From a virus: DNA of 64,000 nucleotides. The notes beneath the pieces are model-generated. The model saw only the letters and a list, made by a program, of their open reading frames with translations, had not been told where the DNA came from and searched no databases. Position 1 is the stretch's first letter, and each line of letters begins with the position of its first letter. Below are positions 41,569-48,787 of this stretch, in pieces. The translations under genes and the position numbers were made by a program. Location: positions 1 to 64,000 of the IMG/VR virus record IMGVR_UViG_3300021962_000077; one strand, 5' to 3'.

Positions 41569-42082
41569 CTATACTAACGGCACATTAGAAGGTGTAGAAT
41601 TCTTTATTGGCACAGAAGTTGAGCACACACCTGCATTTGGTATGCCTACGCTATTTGTAACAGGATTACAATCAATAAATGCAATTGAAGGTGTTCTAGC
41701 CAATAACAACGTTAAACACATATTCTTTGGTGCTAATCATAGTTTCAATCCTGTGTATAATGACTACGCAGGTTGGAAACAATGGGATGACATGATTACT
41801 CATTTCTTAGACAAAGATTATCTTTGCTCACTAGATATACCGTTGAGTGCAGTAGAAGAATTTCACGACGGCGGACTTTGTGAATATTTGAATTTTATTC
41901 CGCAGATAAGAGTGCCAATACCTTATATAAAATTATGGAATTATAATACAATGCTTAAGATTGATGACAAAGATTTTAAGGCAACTAATCCTGGTGTGTG
42001 GTCCCACAGTCTACACTCACTAATGTCCCGAAGAACTTTTACAGACTGGTCACAATATAAAAATGATGAAGTGATAAAATGA
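41558..42082 (+). CDS. Hypothetical in the 7-deazaguanine cluster
   Basis: 174 residues. Mixed alpha/beta, with FFIGTEVEHTPAFGMPTLFV, HIFFGANHSFNPVYNDYAGW and DIPLSAVEEFHDGG segments. The strand/helix pattern suggests a globular enzyme-like fold, but no motif is recognised. Squeezed between DpdA-linked and QueD-like genes with overlaps on both sides, so a role in base modification is plausible only by position. Confidence 0.6.
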   Translation: MKRNYTNGTLEGVEFFIGTEVEHTPAFGMPTLFVTGLQSINAIEGVLANNNVKHIFFGANHSFNPVYNDYAGWKQWDDMITHFLDKDYLCSLDIPLSAVEEFHDGGLCEYLNFIPQIRVPIPYIKLWNYNTMLKIDDKDFKATNPGVWSHSLHSLMSRRTFTDWSQYKNDEVIK

Positions 42083-42477
42083 ATCAAACAACAATGAGAC
42101 AAGACTGGCGTCCAAACAAAATGATTTGGGTTACCTTTCGTAAAGAAGGTATTCATAAGTATCCAGCCGCACTTACTGAACCAACACTAGCAACAGGAGA
42201 TGAATATGATGTATCGTTTTTGGGTCATCCTCATCGTCATATATTCCATTTTCGTGTCTGGATTTCAGTTACCCACAACGATCGTGACATCGAATTTATT
42301 CAATTTAAACGCTGGTTGGAAAAACTATACTCAGATGGTACAGTACAACTAGACTATAAGAGTTGCGAAATGATGAGTGATGAACTTCATTCTATCATTT
42401 CCAATAAGTATCCAGGTCGTGAGATCTGGATCGAAGTCTCCGAAGACGGAGAAAATGGTTCATTTATCAAATACTAA
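42079..42477 (+). CDS. queD: QueD-like (6-carboxytetrahydropterin synthase family) protein
   Basis: 132 residues. HPHRHIFHFRVWISV gives a paired-His strand like the zinc-binding HxH of PTPS/QueD; EFIQFKRWLEKLY fits the DF-x-x-L-K helix; SCEMMSDELHSII fits the (P)T-x-E-x-(L/I)-A helix; IWIEVSEDGENGSF resembles the V-x-V-x-E strand. The family is compact and these features are in order. The overall similarity is moderate, so the call leans on the FolE/QueE/DpdA neighbours. It would convert dihydroneopterin triphosphate to CPH4. Confidence 0.6.
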   Translation: MNQTTMRQDWRPNKMIWVTFRKEGIHKYPAALTEPTLATGDEYDVSFLGHPHRHIFHFRVWISVTHNDRDIEFIQFKRWLEKLYSDGTVQLDYKSCEMMSDELHSIISNKYPGREIWIEVSEDGENGSFIKY

Positions 42478-42495
42478 AAACAAGGAAAAAGTAAA

Positions 42496-42729
42496 ATGAT
42501 TAAAAGTTACAAAGGTTATGCCTATTTTGACAACCATCCTGAGATTGTAAAAATCTTTGAGGACTTAGAGGCATTTCATGATTTTTGTCGCTTTGAATTA
42601 ATGCCTTTCAATGAGGCAGATCTCTATAACAATCGTAGCTATGTATGGCGAGCGTTTAGTGATCGAAACGGCAGACGTTACCCTGCTAAGAAACGTCAAT
42701 TTGAAAAGAAACCATATAGAGCATACTGA
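42496..42729 (+). CDS. Small hypothetical protein
   Basis: 77 residues, RBS AAGGAAAAAG. SYKGYAYFDNHPEIVKIFED then a basic end (KKRQFEKKPYRAY). No family recognised. ATGA-type overlap with the glycosyltransferase. Confidence 0.6.
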   Translation: MIKSYKGYAYFDNHPEIVKIFEDLEAFHDFCRFELMPFNEADLYNNRSYVWRAFSDRNGRRYPAKKRQFEKKPYRAY

Positions 42730-43826
42730 TGGCAAAGATTTGGCTTATTGATTTAGAAGCCGTTGAAACAAGGTACACTGGTCAATGGAAGACCCATGTA
42801 CCTAATCTCTTACGCAAGGAAGGACATGATGTTCAAGTTATTTCTGGTCCGGTGGATATCCCTAGTGCTACTACTCCCGGTGCTTTTCTTAATTTCGGCG
42901 GGACTAATATATACAAAGCTAGCCAAGTTGAGCAAATCGGTAGGTTATTTTGTAGCGGATCCGTTACCGCTGGCGACCATTTTATTTTTACTGATGCTTG
43001 GCATCCAGGCATTATAAATCTAAAATATATGAGTGAACTACTGAATATCCCAGTAGTTACACACGGTCTTTGGCATGCTGGTTCATACGATCCTCAAGAC
43101 TTTCTTGGGCGCTTAGTCGGTAAAAAGGCTTGGGTACGTCACGCTGAAAAAAGTTTTTATCACGCATTTGATCATAACTATTTTGCCACAGAGTTTCACG
43201 TACACTTGTTTATGAAACAGTTACTCAACGATGGCTACACTAGTGAAAATCCTTGGTGGCACGAGGATTGGTATGAACGCTATGACAGCGGTAAAATTGT
43301 TAAGACTGGTTGGCCTATGGAATATATGCAGGATACTCTTGCACCTTATAAAGGTCTGAAGAAACGAGATATGATTTTGTTTCCGCACCGTATTGCACCA
43401 GAGAAGCAAGTTGAAATTTTTAGAGACTTAGCTATCCACTTACCGCAATACGAGTTTGTTGTTTGCCAAGATCGACAACTTACTAAGCATGAGTATCACA
43501 CACTGCTAGGCGAAGCAAAGATGGTGTTTAGCGCCAATCTACAAGAAACACTGGGTATCAGTTGGTACGAAGGTGCTTTAGTAGATACTATACCATTAGT
43601 TCCAGATAGACTTAGCTATAGTGAAATGGCATTTGATACATTTAAATATCCTAGCCAATGGACTGAAGACTTTGATGCATATACTGTTTATCGTCCAAAT
43701 TTGTGTCGTTTAATTATAGAACACATGGCTAACTATAACACTAGAATTTCGTCAATTCGTAAACAAGCAGATGCATTAACAGAACAATTCTTTTCAGCAA
43801 CTAGGTTATTAGAAAGACTAAAATGA
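42729..43826 (+). CDS. GT-B glycosyltransferase-like protein
   Basis: 365 residues. The C-terminal half has GT-B features: MILFPHRIAPEKQVEIFRDL (nucleotide-sugar domain strand and helix) and SANLQETLGISWYEGALVDT with PLVPDRLSY, equivalent to the E-x7-E region of GT4-like enzymes. The N-terminal half (WLIDLEAVETRYTGQWKTHV, VVTHGLWHAGS) would bind acceptor. It lies inside the 7-deazaguanine cluster, so a DNA-base acceptor is an attractive but unproven idea; surface glycans are the alternative. Confidence 0.72.
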   Translation: MAKIWLIDLEAVETRYTGQWKTHVPNLLRKEGHDVQVISGPVDIPSATTPGAFLNFGGTNIYKASQVEQIGRLFCSGSVTAGDHFIFTDAWHPGIINLKYMSELLNIPVVTHGLWHAGSYDPQDFLGRLVGKKAWVRHAEKSFYHAFDHNYFATEFHVHLFMKQLLNDGYTSENPWWHEDWYERYDSGKIVKTGWPMEYMQDTLAPYKGLKKRDMILFPHRIAPEKQVEIFRDLAIHLPQYEFVVCQDRQLTKHEYHTLLGEAKMVFSANLQETLGISWYEGALVDTIPLVPDRLSYSEMAFDTFKYPSQWTEDFDAYTVYRPNLCRLIIEHMANYNTRISSIRKQADALTEQFFSATRLLERLK

Positions 43827-44284
43827 TACTGAAACTGTTAGAACGTTTAGGTCGTAAACGTATTATCATGGACCGTATTGACAACGAGCCATATCTAGAA
43901 AGATACTATATCTTTCTAAAAGATCGTACATGGTTTCCATTTAATATCTTTATTCATAAATTTCTAAAATCAGATCCAGACGATGTACACGATCATCCTT
44001 GGCCTTATGCTACACTAATCTTAAAAGGTGGCTATTGGGAGTGGATTCCGCAGTTTGATAGCAAAGGTAATAAGTTTAGTGAAATTGCCAAATGGCGCGG
44101 TCCTGGACATTTCCGTATGTGCAGTGCTACCAGTTATCATAGAATCGAATTAGATCCTAATATAACTGCATGGACCTTGTTTATGCCTGGTCCACAACAG
44201 CGAGAATGGGGATTTCTCGTTAAAAATAAATGGATTCAAAATGACGACTACCTACAAGATCGCAGACAACACAACAAGCAATAG
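43823..44284 (+). CDS. Cupin-fold protein
   Basis: 153 residues. DVHDHPWPYATLILKGGYWE is a cupin motif 1-like (H-x-H-x-W-x10-G) strand set, then RMCSATSYHRIEL (motif 2 with H) and TLFMPGPQQREWGF. Two His and a Glu could bind metal. Function may be isomerase, dioxygenase or sensor. It overlaps the glycosyltransferase by ATGA, suggesting a functional pair. Confidence 0.7.
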   Translation: MILKLLERLGRKRIIMDRIDNEPYLERYYIFLKDRTWFPFNIFIHKFLKSDPDDVHDHPWPYATLILKGGYWEWIPQFDSKGNKFSEIAKWRGPGHFRMCSATSYHRIELDPNITAWTLFMPGPQQREWGFLVKNKWIQNDDYLQDRRQHNKQ

Positions 44285-44627
44285 TATCACATGGTCCGAT
44301 GGGTCTATGTCAACCCTACCATATCTTACAGGTTCATCATCCGGAACATATTCGATTACATCAAATGGTAGTAATTATGCATTTACTAGTCCTATGGCAG
44401 TTGTCAAACAAGAACCTAATAGTTTAACAGTACAAGGTAAAATTATTCATAATGGACTAGATTTAGAAGAACGGTTATCTACAATCGAAAAAGTCTTGCA
44501 AATACCAGAACGTGATGTTAAACTAGAGGCTAAGCATCCAAAGCTAAAAGAATTATATGATGCATATATTCATGCTTTGGGAAAATATAGAACATTTGAA
44601 GCAATTAAAGGCGACGATAATGACTGA
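44241..44627 (+). CDS. Hypothetical phage protein
   Basis: 128 residues, starting 44 nt inside the cupin gene. The N-terminus is Thr/Ser-rich (TTYKIADNTTSNSITWSDGS) and the C-terminus helical (LDLEERLSTIEKVLQIPERD, HPKLKELYDAYIHALGKY). Resembles small proteins of T4-like phages that end in a coiled coil. Function unknown. Confidence 0.58.
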   Translation: MTTTYKIADNTTSNSITWSDGSMSTLPYLTGSSSGTYSITSNGSNYAFTSPMAVVKQEPNSLTVQGKIIHNGLDLEERLSTIEKVLQIPERDVKLEAKHPKLKELYDAYIHALGKYRTFEAIKGDDND

Positions 44628-44874
44628 AGAAAAGAAAATGCAAATTACATTTGCACCCGGAGCATTTGATTCTTTTGAAGGTACACAGGAAGAATTAGAC
44701 GAACTTGTAAAAGAAATACAAACTATGTTCTCCGAACTTACACCTGAAGAATTAAAAAATCGTAGTCAGCCTGTAGACATCACTGATTTGATTGATGACG
44801 AAACTTTAACTGATGAACAGTTTGAGCAAATTTTAGAAAATCTCGTTGGTGAGCAAAATAAAAAATTGCAATAA
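44620..44874 (+). CDS. Small acidic hypothetical protein
   Basis: 84 residues from ATG 44620, which overlaps the previous stop; longer frames lie inside the previous gene. Very acidic (FEGTQEELDELVKEIQTMF, DLIDDETLTDEQFEQILEN). No motif. Could be a DNA mimic or regulator by charge alone (speculative). Confidence 0.6.
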   Translation: MTEEKKMQITFAPGAFDSFEGTQEELDELVKEIQTMFSELTPEELKNRSQPVDITDLIDDETLTDEQFEQILENLVGEQNKKLQ

Positions 44875-44883
44875 GGAAATAAT

Positions 44884-45096
44884 ATGAAAGAATTTATAGT
44901 AAAAGAAAATGATGCTTTTAGACTTCGCGTAAAAAGTCATAAATGTATTAACCCATCAGATCTTAATAGCTTAGAATTTATTCAAGAAATTAAAAACAAT
45001 AAAGGTGACATAGATGAAACATCAACATACAATTTTTTCCTCACTGACGAAGAAATTAAAAAACTTGCTGTCGGGCTCACAACTATCTCAGAATAA
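44884..45096 (+). CDS. Small hypothetical protein
   Basis: 70 residues, RBS AAGGAAAT. Alpha/beta, charged. Its last 83 nt overlap the start of the PRTase gene in another frame, which is a long overlap; if the PRTase starts later (for example a TTG at 45065) the overlap shrinks. Confidence 0.5.
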   Translation: MKEFIVKENDAFRLRVKSHKCINPSDLNSLEFIQEIKNNKGDIDETSTYNFFLTDEEIKKLAVGLTTISE

Positions 45097-45652
45097 AATT
45101 TCTGATGATGAATATGTCAGTCTAGTTAAAAAAATCTGTAAGCAGATTGAAAAAAGTAACTGGCGGCCTAGTTGTGTCGTAGGCATCACTAGGGGAGGTC
45201 TATTGCCTGCTGTAATGATCAGTCATTACTTTAACGTTAAGATGTATTCTTTAGATATAAGTTTACGTGACGGTGGAGAATGCACTAGCAATTTATGGCT
45301 AGCTGAAGAAGCATTTGGTTACACTCCTAAAGAAGAACTAGACGAACAATTATATTTAGAAGTTAGTGGTATTCCAGCTTCTTCAGCAAGAGCACAAAAA
45401 GACATATTAATTGTAGACGATATTAATGATACAGGTGCTACACTAAATTGGCTTATGGACGATTGGCGTAGTGGATGTTTGTCCTATGACCCTAAATGGA
45501 ATAACATTTGGAATCATAATGTTAAATTTGCAGTAGTAGTTAATAACATTTCAAATAACTGCAATGTCAAAATGGATTTCGTTGGAAAAGAAATTGACAA
45601 GTCTAAAGATGACTCTTGGATTATTTTTCCTTACGAGGAATGGTGGAAATGA
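45014..45652 (+). CDS. Phosphoribosyltransferase-family protein
   Basis: 212 residues. Type I PRTase signature: VVGITRGGLLPAVMISHYF (strand and PPi loop) and KDILIVDDINDTGATLNWL, the PRPP-binding motif with adjacent acids. A RBS AAAGG lies 8 nt before ATG 45014. The insert ECTSNLWLAEEAFGY may shape substrate specificity. Could salvage a purine or deazapurine base; in the context of a deazaguanine pathway the substrate is worth testing. Confidence 0.82.
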   Translation: MKHQHTIFSSLTKKLKNLLSGSQLSQNKISDDEYVSLVKKICKQIEKSNWRPSCVVGITRGGLLPAVMISHYFNVKMYSLDISLRDGGECTSNLWLAEEAFGYTPKEELDEQLYLEVSGIPASSARAQKDILIVDDINDTGATLNWLMDDWRSGCLSYDPKWNNIWNHNVKFAVVVNNISNNCNVKMDFVGKEIDKSKDDSWIIFPYEEWWK

Positions 45653-45828
45653 TTAAAAAAATCATCAACGTGCTACATTTTATACTAATACCTGTCATTG
45701 CAATATGGGCATTTAACACTCTTTGGCCAAGTGCAAGTATTCCTCTATCTATTGAAACTTGGATTGCAGGTGCAGTATTATTTAATAGGCATGCAATAGA
45801 ACGTCTCATTAAATTTAAAAATGACTGA
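45649..45828 (+). CDS. Small two-helix membrane protein
   Basis: 59 residues from ATG 45649 in an ATGA overlap with the PRTase stop. Helices about 5-25 (NVLHFILIPVIAIWAFNTLW) and 34-48 (ETWIAGAVLF). No family recognised. Confidence 0.6.
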   Translation: MIKKIINVLHFILIPVIAIWAFNTLWPSASIPLSIETWIAGAVLFNRHAIERLIKFKND

Positions 45829-46189
45829 TTTAGAAAAAGCACTTAGTCAAGGTAGAGCTCCCTGGAAATCTATTGAATATAGAACTAAAGATTACTGGGT
45901 CTTTTCAGATGCGTATCCTGTAACTCAAGGGCATTTATTATTTGTTCCAACATATGAAAACTTTGACAACGTCATTGAATGTTGTAAAGCCGCTTACAAA
46001 TTCGGATATCTAGGGGTAGAATCTGAGAAATGGGATGGCTTTAATGTTGGACAAAATTGCGGAGAGGCTGCTGGACAAACAGTAGAATATCCGCATGTTC
46101 ATATGATACCTAGACGCAAAGGTGATATGGAAGATCCTCGCGGCGGGGTAAGACACGTAATACCAGAAAAAGGAAATTATAAAAAATGA
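45821..46189 (+). CDS. HIT-family nucleotide hydrolase/transferase
   Basis: 122 residues. VFSDAYPVTQGHLLFVPTYE and AGQTVEYPHVHMIPRRKGDM with DPRGGVRHVIP match bacterial HIT proteins. The usual H-phi-H-phi-H triad reads Y-P-H-V-H: the first His is Tyr while the nucleophile-position and third His remain. It may be active on nucleoside phosphoramidates or dinucleotides. Start overlaps the previous gene by 8 nt. Confidence 0.85.
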   Translation: MTDLEKALSQGRAPWKSIEYRTKDYWVFSDAYPVTQGHLLFVPTYENFDNVIECCKAAYKFGYLGVESEKWDGFNVGQNCGEAAGQTVEYPHVHMIPRRKGDMEDPRGGVRHVIPEKGNYKK

Positions 46190-46443
46190 GCGGAAAAGGT
46201 TCTAGTCCCAGACCGTTTAGCGTTGATCAAAAAACATTTGCTAACAACTGGAATACTATTTTTAAAAAGGAAAAACCCATGTCAGAAACAGAAAAAAAAG
46301 GTACTTGCGGATGCGGTCGTAGCCCTACTGGTAACTGCATCGGATGGCATGCTCTATCTGAAGATGTATATCTTCATCAAAAAATGCTTTGGAACGAAGA
46401 ACAGTTTCGAAAAGATGAAGAACAAAATTCACAAAAAAGTTGA
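46186..46443 (+). CDS. Two-part small protein with CDGSH-like Cys/His cluster
   Basis: 85 residues. The first ~30 (SGKGSSPRPFSVDQKTFANN) resemble a conserved stand-alone small protein of T4-like phages; the second part (from an in-frame ATG at 46279 with its own AAGGAAAAA RBS) has C-x-C-x7-C-x3-H (CGCGRSPTGNCIGWH), close to the CDGSH iron-sulfur motif (C-x-C-x8-C-x3-H). Either a fusion or two nested products. Iron-sulfur or zinc binding is likely. Confidence 0.65.
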   Translation: MSGKGSSPRPFSVDQKTFANNWNTIFKKEKPMSETEKKGTCGCGRSPTGNCIGWHALSEDVYLHQKMLWNEEQFRKDEEQNSQKS

Positions 46444-46675
46444 TCCTCGAACAACTGCTGCCAAGGAAGGCTACATCCATACAGTAAGGCTTCCTTGGCA
46501 CAGCCATCATGCTATGAATGATTGGAACGAGACATGTGCATCTATAATTGAAATATTTGGATTACCTGGGGATAGATTCTTAACCCATGCAACTACAGAT
46601 CATATGGATTTTATGTTTAAATCCCCTAAAGATTTAAACTTGTGTAAAATTTTAATTAGCGAAAAAATATCGTAA
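46415..46675 (+). CDS. Small hypothetical protein
   Basis: 86 residues from ATG 46415, overlapping the previous gene by 29 nt; longer upstream frames are shadows. HTVRLPWHSHHAMNDWNET then IIEIFGLPGDRFLTHATTDH and MDFMFKSPKDLNLCKILIS suggest a compact alpha/beta fold. His-rich; no family recognised. Ends the transcription unit before the folE promoter. Confidence 0.6.
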   Translation: MKNKIHKKVDPRTTAAKEGYIHTVRLPWHSHHAMNDWNETCASIIEIFGLPGDRFLTHATTDHMDFMFKSPKDLNLCKILISEKIS

Positions 46676-46678
46676 AGG

Positions 46679-46707
46679 TTGACACAACCTAAATAATCAT
46701 GTACACT
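46679..46707 (+). promoter_or_regulatory. Sigma-70 promoter for folE
   Basis: TTGACA (46679-46684), 17-bp spacer, -10 TACACT (46702-46707). ATG at 46751 with RBS CGGAG. Confidence 0.78.
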
Positions 46708-46750
46708 AGTACAACATAATGACATCCACGTCATAAACTCGGAGAATAAT

Positions 46751-47536
46751 ATGGTATATAACAAAGTATATGAAAGCAATGATCCAGAAGGATCAGAATC
46801 TTCAAGGCCTGTTTCAATAGATAATATAGATGAAGCAGAATATGAAGTTGGTTATTTAGGAGATGCTATTCGTGCCAAGATGCGGCGTGATGGTAAAAGA
46901 TTCTGGGCTGGTGACAATATCAGCAACTACCTACATCCTACAGATAAAGAACATCTAATTAATGAAGCCACAGAAGCATTTGAATTAGTACTAGACCGTT
47001 TATTAATTGATCGTGAAAACGATCCTAATAGTAAAGGCACAGCACGTAGACTGGCTAAAATGTATTTTGAAGAAATAATGGCAGGTAGATATGAACCAGC
47101 ACCAGATTGTACAGCGTTTCCTAATGATAGCGCGGATCGTTATGAGGGTATGCTTGTGGTTCGCAGTGAGCTTCGTAGTATGTGCAGTCATCACCATCAG
47201 CCTGTTAACGGTGTGGCTTATATTGGAATCATCGCCGCAGAAAAACTCATTGGATTGTCCAAGTACACACGTATTGCCCAATGGTGTGCTCGTAGAGGAA
47301 CCCTACAGGAAGAACTGTGTATTGACATAGCCAACGCAATCGAACAGGCCACAGGCAGTAATGATGTCGGTGTTTATATACAGGCTCAACATGGTTGTTG
47401 TGAAAACAGAGGAATTATGGCACACTCAAGTTTAACGCAGACTACAGTGTTGCGAGGGCTTTTCAAATCTGATACAAGCGTTAAAAAAGAGTTTATGGAC
47501 AATATTAAACTTCAACAAGATTTTGCACCGCGATGA
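46751..47536 (+). CDS. folE: GTP cyclohydrolase I (FolE-like)
   Basis: 261 residues. The zinc site is present: MCSHHHQPVNG (about 143; Cys-x-His-His) and QAQHGCCENRG with the third Cys. GLSKYTRIAQWCARRGTLQE resembles the GTP-binding LSK-x-x-R helix, and VLRGLF closes the fold. The common CEHH reads CSHHH, a variant also seen in phage deazaguanine pathways. It makes dihydroneopterin triphosphate from GTP, the first step to preQ0. Own promoter suggests early expression. Confidence 0.9.
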   Translation: MVYNKVYESNDPEGSESSRPVSIDNIDEAEYEVGYLGDAIRAKMRRDGKRFWAGDNISNYLHPTDKEHLINEATEAFELVLDRLLIDRENDPNSKGTARRLAKMYFEEIMAGRYEPAPDCTAFPNDSADRYEGMLVVRSELRSMCSHHHQPVNGVAYIGIIAAEKLIGLSKYTRIAQWCARRGTLQEELCIDIANAIEQATGSNDVGVYIQAQHGCCENRGIMAHSSLTQTTVLRGLFKSDTSVKKEFMDNIKLQQDFAPR

Positions 47537-47646
47537 TCATCACAAACTGCACAGGCGAGATTCGATTGCCTTGGGAACCAGGGCTGTTAGAATGGTTGCA
47601 GGAACACTATCCTGCCAGCCAATATAGAGTGGTAGAATTAACTTAA
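47533..47646 (+). CDS. 37-residue small protein after folE
   Basis: ATGA overlap with the folE stop. It reads MIITNCTGEIRLPWEPGLLE and ends WLQEHYPASQYRVVELT, a tidy amphipathic product that stops 11 nt before the next ATG. Unknown function; coding status likely given the coupling and RBS spacing to the next gene. Confidence 0.55.
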   Translation: MIITNCTGEIRLPWEPGLLEWLQEHYPASQYRVVELT

Positions 47647-47657
47647 AGGAAAACAAA

Positions 47658-47849
47658 ATGAGTAAATTGAGCAAATTGAATAAAGTAAACGAAAGTATCA
47701 CACTGCACCGTTATGACAACGGCTTTATGGTAGAAGTGGGTGGACGTGATGATGAAAACGATTGGAAAACTGCCAAGGTTCTTTGCAACACAGAAGAAGA
47801 AATGATCGCTGTGGTCAAAGAGTGGATCACTATGGAAATTGATACTTAA
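47658..47849 (+). CDS. Small hypothetical protein
   Basis: 63 residues, RBS AAAGGA. KLNKVNESITLHRYDNGFMV, then VEVGGRDDENDWKTAKVLCN; a small alpha/beta domain. Resembles small proteins of T4-like phages. Function unknown. Confidence 0.62.
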   Translation: MSKLSKLNKVNESITLHRYDNGFMVEVGGRDDENDWKTAKVLCNTEEEMIAVVKEWITMEIDT

Positions 47850-47859
47850 GGGGAAATTT

Positions 47860-48555
47860 ATGTTTGGATCTAACTATACAGAGTATAATGTTTTAAACTA
47901 TAGATCGGCTAGTGAGATTAATCAAGCTATGGGTAGAGTCTATGGCTATATGGGGCTAGCTACACTTGTCAGTATGTTGGTCAGTTTATTTGTAGGTACA
48001 ACACCTGAATTAGTAAACTTTTTCTTCACTGGCATTATGCATTGGATTGTAATTTTTGCACCGTTAGTTGCTGTAATTGGACTAACTATTGCATTGAATG
48101 CCAATCCGTCAAAAGAAATTGCACTTGCCATGCTTGTAGGTTTTTCAGCTATAATGGGGTTGAGCTTTGCTGTAATCTTTGCTGTATACACAATGGCTAG
48201 TATTTTTAGTGCATTTATGGGAGCAGCAGTGTTGTTCGGTACTATGAGTTTTTATGGTTACTTTACCAAAAAAGATCTAGATAGCCTAGGAAAATTTATG
48301 TTTGTTGGACTTATTGCTATTGTTATTGCCAGCCTTATCAATATTTTTGTTGGTAGTACTGTAATGCAAATGGTTATAAGTGCTTTGGCAATTATTATTT
48401 TTATGGGACTGACTGCTTATGACACTCAAAAGATTCGAGAAATTGTTAGCGCAGAAACTACACCAGCTGTAGAAATAAGTGGTGCATTAACACTGTACTT
48501 GGATTTTATTAATATATTCCTAAGTTTGCTACAGCTATTCGGTGATAGAAAATGA
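47860..48555 (+). CDS. Bax inhibitor-1 (YccA/YbhL-like) membrane protein
   Basis: 231 residues from ATG 47860 with RBS AAGGGG (a longer upstream frame lacks an RBS). Seven hydrophobic helices and the family C-terminal signature MGLTAYDTQKIREIV plus LYLDFINIFLSLLQLFG. Bacterial members such as YccA modulate the FtsH membrane protease; the eukaryotic BI-1 conducts calcium. In a phage it could protect from membrane-quality or death pathways (inference). Confidence 0.9.
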   Translation: MFGSNYTEYNVLNYRSASEINQAMGRVYGYMGLATLVSMLVSLFVGTTPELVNFFFTGIMHWIVIFAPLVAVIGLTIALNANPSKEIALAMLVGFSAIMGLSFAVIFAVYTMASIFSAFMGAAVLFGTMSFYGYFTKKDLDSLGKFMFVGLIAIVIASLINIFVGSTVMQMVISALAIIIFMGLTAYDTQKIREIVSAETTPAVEISGALTLYLDFINIFLSLLQLFGDRK

Positions 48556-48770
48556 ATTCAGCAGAACAGGCAAGTAATCTAATTTTTAGAGCAAAACATC
48601 TTGTTGAGTTTATAGTAGAAACAGAAGTGCCAGAAAATTTTAGATTTAATGGCACTATTCCGTTTGACATTACTATAAAAGATAATATAATTACTGCAAA
48701 GGTTTATGCTATAGATTTCGATGAGGCTGTACATAGGCTAAATGAATATTTAGAAAGTTGCAATGACTAG
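48552..48770 (+). CDS. Small hypothetical protein
   Basis: 72 residues, ATGA overlap with the membrane protein gene. NLIFRAKHLVEFIVETEVPE then an alpha/beta end (VYAIDFDEAVHRLNEYLE). No family recognised. Confidence 0.6.
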   Translation: MNSAEQASNLIFRAKHLVEFIVETEVPENFRFNGTIPFDITIKDNIITAKVYAIDFDEAVHRLNEYLESCND

Positions 48771-48787
48771 TTGTCAGAAAGATTAAA

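Noticed and set aside
45821-46189. HIT protein as inactive remnant
   Set aside because: Only the first triad His is changed to Tyr; the nucleophile and surrounding family motifs are intact.
46223-46414. N-terminal extension of the 46415 gene
   Set aside because: It lies wholly inside the 46186 gene in another frame, has no RBS and is low complexity; the ATG at 46415 fits better.
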